This document shows, piece after piece, positions 62,076-64,000 of a DNA stretch of 64,000 nt (position 1 is the first letter of the stretch; every line of letters starts with the position of its first letter). Both the position numbers and the translations under genes were made by a program. The stretch is from Terriglobia bacterium (GTDB lineage Bacteria; Acidobacteriota; Polarisedimenticolia; Polarisedimenticolales; JAIQFR01), in assembly GCA_020073205.1 (NCBI GenBank), contig JAIQFR010000004.1, positions 26,648 through 90,647 of the forward strand. The letters are read 5' to 3'. Under the pieces are notes generated by a model. It was not told where the DNA came from and ran no database searches. It was given only the letters and a program-made list of their open reading frames with translations.

Positions 62076-62693
62076 ATGAGACCGAGAGGTATAGCCGTTG
62101 GCGTCTTCTTGAGCGCTTTTCTGTTGACGTACATCGCGCCCGCGCACGCCCAGACCCTCCATTCGGCCGGTCCCCCCATCAAGGGTTTCGCATACAGCGA
62201 TCTCCTCAAGACTTGGGTTTCTAGAGACTTGAAGGTCTCTGTCACCGTTACTGACGATGGCCGCGAGTGGGTGTTCTTCAAAGGAGAGACCGGACTCGAT
62301 GATGCGCTCGTGGTGGTTCAGTACACGCCTGATGTTCGGGAAGCGCTCACGGCTGCTCTTGTGAAGGCGCTGGAGTGGGCTGACGTTGCCCGGAAGAACA
62401 AGGCGGATACCTACAAGGGCATAACCTGCGTCGGGTCCGACGAGCAGCGGATCTGTGCGAGGACGGGAGCACCGTTTGAGGAGAATCAAATGGCTCTGCG
62501 GTTCTACTCGAAGATCGCCGCAGGGCAAGTGAACCTGGTCGTAGACATGATATCGAGGGACAACCAATTCACCAAGACGACTATCTTCTTCGAAATGTCG
62601 GAGGTGCGGCGATTTCAGAAGCTGCTATACGGTCTGCGCGAGGCGTTCGCGAAGGCACATGAGACAGCCCGCAAGCAGGAGCTCTTCAAATAG
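62076..62693 (+). CDS. Secreted protein of unknown function
   Basis: 205 aa from ATG 62076 with GAGGG 7 nt upstream. Signal peptide (GIAVGVFLSAFLLTYIAPAH, cut after AHA). The mature part has GREWVFFKGETGLDDALVVV and a helical C-terminus (EVRRFQKLLYGLREAFAKAH). One Cys pair (TCVGSDEQRICAR). Not recognised. It lies between the two 25-codon repeat copies. Confidence 0.72.
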   Translation: MRPRGIAVGVFLSAFLLTYIAPAHAQTLHSAGPPIKGFAYSDLLKTWVSRDLKVSVTVTDDGREWVFFKGETGLDDALVVVQYTPDVREALTAALVKALEWADVARKNKADTYKGITCVGSDEQRICARTGAPFEENQMALRFYSKIAAGQVNLVVDMISRDNQFTKTTIFFEMSEVRRFQKLLYGLREAFAKAHETARKQELFK

Positions 62694-62817
62694 CTTCGCA
62701 CCGATTTTCGAAGCTGCAGGTTGCGTCACACAGGTTCGTAGCACGGTCGCGAAGAAGGGCCCGACCGCCAATTCAAGATGCCACGCGTCCAGGGTGAGCT
62801 TCGTGCTGATCACCGGG

Positions 62818-62895
62818 ATGCAGAACGGCACCGGGTGGAGCCTCGGGGCCGACTCGCACGGGAACGTGAGGCCGAATACGAACCCGTGCCCGTAA
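62818..62895 (+). repeat. 25-codon unit, copy 2 (MQNGTGWSLGADSHGN type)
   Basis: 78 nt reading MQNGTGWSLGADSHGNVRPN plus TNPCP and a stop. 19 of 25 codons encode the same residue as copy 1, and about half of the nucleotide differences are at third positions. It is also the tail of a longer open frame that starts near 62659. Confidence 0.6.
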
Positions 62896-63049
62896 CCAGC
62901 GGTCCCGTCTAGGCCATCACGTCACGGTTGCCCCGGCCCGCGAAGCAGCGAGGCGCGGCGAGCGTACCCCACGGGTTCTTGTTCCAAGAATAAAGTGATA
63001 CCGGTTTTCCCGACCGCTCACATCGTCGCGGGCCGACGGACTGGACGCC

Positions 63050-64000
63050 TTAGGAGGAGCGCCCCTCCACTACGTTCCGCAGCTCCAGGGCAGTGAGTCT
63101 CATACGTTTGAACTCCGAGAGTAGAGAGTCCAGAGCCTTAACCGCGCGCCGTCGAGCGTGATTCAGATCTGTTGTCGCGCGCGGGATGTTGGTGAGCACT
63201 GCACGGAACTGTCCGACCTTGATTTCGACCTCGGCGATGGCTGATGCTAGCGACTCAGGGCCTCTAAATGCCGTGGTCAGCTCCACCGGAGTTGGGGCGC
63301 CTGCCTCGAGGGACATCGCAATCCCACGGGCAAGGGCGTCAAAGGCCTGGTCGTAGGTAGACGAGAGTCTCGGAACGTCGGCTTCCATTCGTGCGGCATA
63401 AGCGTCGAGCTCTGACGCCACGCTATCGGCAATGCGTTTCGCCCCTCGGAAGTCGGGCTGGCCGTGCCGCTGAGGGAGCGCAACAAGCTCGGCAGTTCGC
63501 TTCTCGATCACGGCGCCAAGCGCGGCGGTATCAGCGCTTAGGCGCTGCAGCACCGAACCGCTAGTTGCGACTCCATCCACTACACGCTCCATGAGATTGA
63601 GGAATCCTTCCTCATCCTGGAGTGGAATTGACTCAGGCCTCGGTGCCAAAGACGAGGCACCTTTAAGCCCGTTCGCCGCAACAGCTTCGCTCAAACGTGC
63701 GATTTCGCGGGGGATATGAAGCCGCAGATACTGCGCTAGTTCGTCCTTGTCCCGAAACGACCAGTGCAGACATCCGCGCGAGGTTAGACCCGCCTTGAAA
63801 TCAGAGACTCCCCTTAGTTGGTCCGGATCGAGTTGGCTCGGTGCGACCGGCGCGTCCTTGAAATAGAACATGATCGCGATACTGCCCGGTTGCTCCTGGT
63901 GACGCTTCATGGCCTTCTCGAATTCCTCCAGAGTACCCGATCCGGCGCGTGGAGTCGCGGTGCCAATTCGCGTCCAGAGCATGCCGATGAGGATATCGTA
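63050..64000 (-). CDS. DUF4062-domain protein, N-terminus outside the window (partial)
   Basis: The frame is open from the right window edge to a stop at 63050. The visible N-terminal part, YDILIGMLWTRIGTATPRAG-SGTLEEFEKAM, is the DUF4062 signature, which usually lies at residues 60-100 of such proteins, so roughly 80 residues are missing. DUF4062 resembles TIR-like signalling domains, often upstream of NACHT or effector domains in defence systems. Here the rest is coiled-coil helical (SLSEFKRMRLTALELRNVVE-like), with no recognisable NTPase. Confidence 0.8.
   Translation of the reverse strand, partial: YDILIGMLWTRIGTATPRAGSGTLEEFEKAMKRHQEQPGSIAIMFYFKDAPVAPSQLDPDQLRGVSDFKAGLTSRGCLHWSFRDKDELAQYLRLHIPREIARLSEAVAANGLKGASSLAPRPESIPLQDEEGFLNLMERVVDGVATSGSVLQRLSADTAALGAVIEKRTAELVALPQRHGQPDFRGAKRIADSVASELDAYAARMEADVPRLSSTYDQAFDALARGIAMSLEAGAPTPVELTTAFRGPESLASAIAEVEIKVGQFRAVLTNIPRATTDLNHARRRAVKALDSLLSEFKRMRLTALELRNVVEGRSS

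Noticed and set aside
1-64000. CRISPR arrays, tRNA and rRNA genes
   Set aside because: None seen: no regular 25-40-nt direct repeats with unique spacers, no cloverleaf or rRNA motif. The 43.2-kb repeats are only four units of 18 bp.

Overview
High-GC bacterial chromosome fragment carrying many exported Ig/FN3-type surface proteins, a Hanks-type kinase paired with an FHA protein, a fused 2-hydroxyacyl-CoA dehydratase activase and an Rhs protein. By family content I lean towards Acidobacteriota (Thermoanaerobaculia-like) or a Myxococcota/Eisenbacteria-like lineage, but no rRNA or marker gene is present, so this is inference only. I saw no tRNA, rRNA or CRISPR array.

Layout. 1-21.8 kb is host-like: an exported FN3 protein cut by the window edge, an XRE/S24-like regulator facing a kinase-FHA operon across an AT-rich, palindrome-rich spacer, a 1375-residue BadF/HgdA-type fusion, a VOC protein, two membrane proteins and a 2811-residue secreted multidomain protein. 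21.9-26.4 kb is a mobile-element pile-up: a three-gene serine-recombinase cassette with an A9 slippage site, then an ISNCY-type IS. 26.7-36.3 kb holds a secreted Rhs protein (2687 aa), a lipoprotein just downstream of it (possible immunity protein), and a divergent transglutaminase/TPR lipoprotein.

37-41.4 kb is a restriction-modification island: a PD-(D/E)XK-type protein, a Dam-type N6-adenine methylase, a C-type controller with a recognisable C-box, a second (beta-class) methylase and an endonuclease-like protein with an ExK motif. 43.2-57.6 kb is a phage-derived or satellite-like element: large and small terminase, ParB-like nuclease, D12-class methylase, small phage ORFs, excisionase-type HTH, a primase-ATPase, DUF2924, large serine recombinase and a short tyrosine recombinase. 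No portal, capsid or tail genes are visible; the packaging operon stops at four ~31-bp-spaced repeats.

Two IS insertions can be reverted exactly on paper. A 1091-bp IS630-family element, with TA duplicated at both ends, splits an 842-aa primase-ATPase gene. A 1343-bp ISL3-family element with 8-bp target duplications (CAATTTCG) replaces the last codons of a 63-aa membrane protein. The IS630 transposase itself is encoded by two ORFs joined by a -1 slip on A8.

57.6-64 kb carries a nuclease-like protein, several small exported proteins, a pair of near-identical 25-codon units flanking a secreted protein, and a DUF4062 protein running off the right edge.
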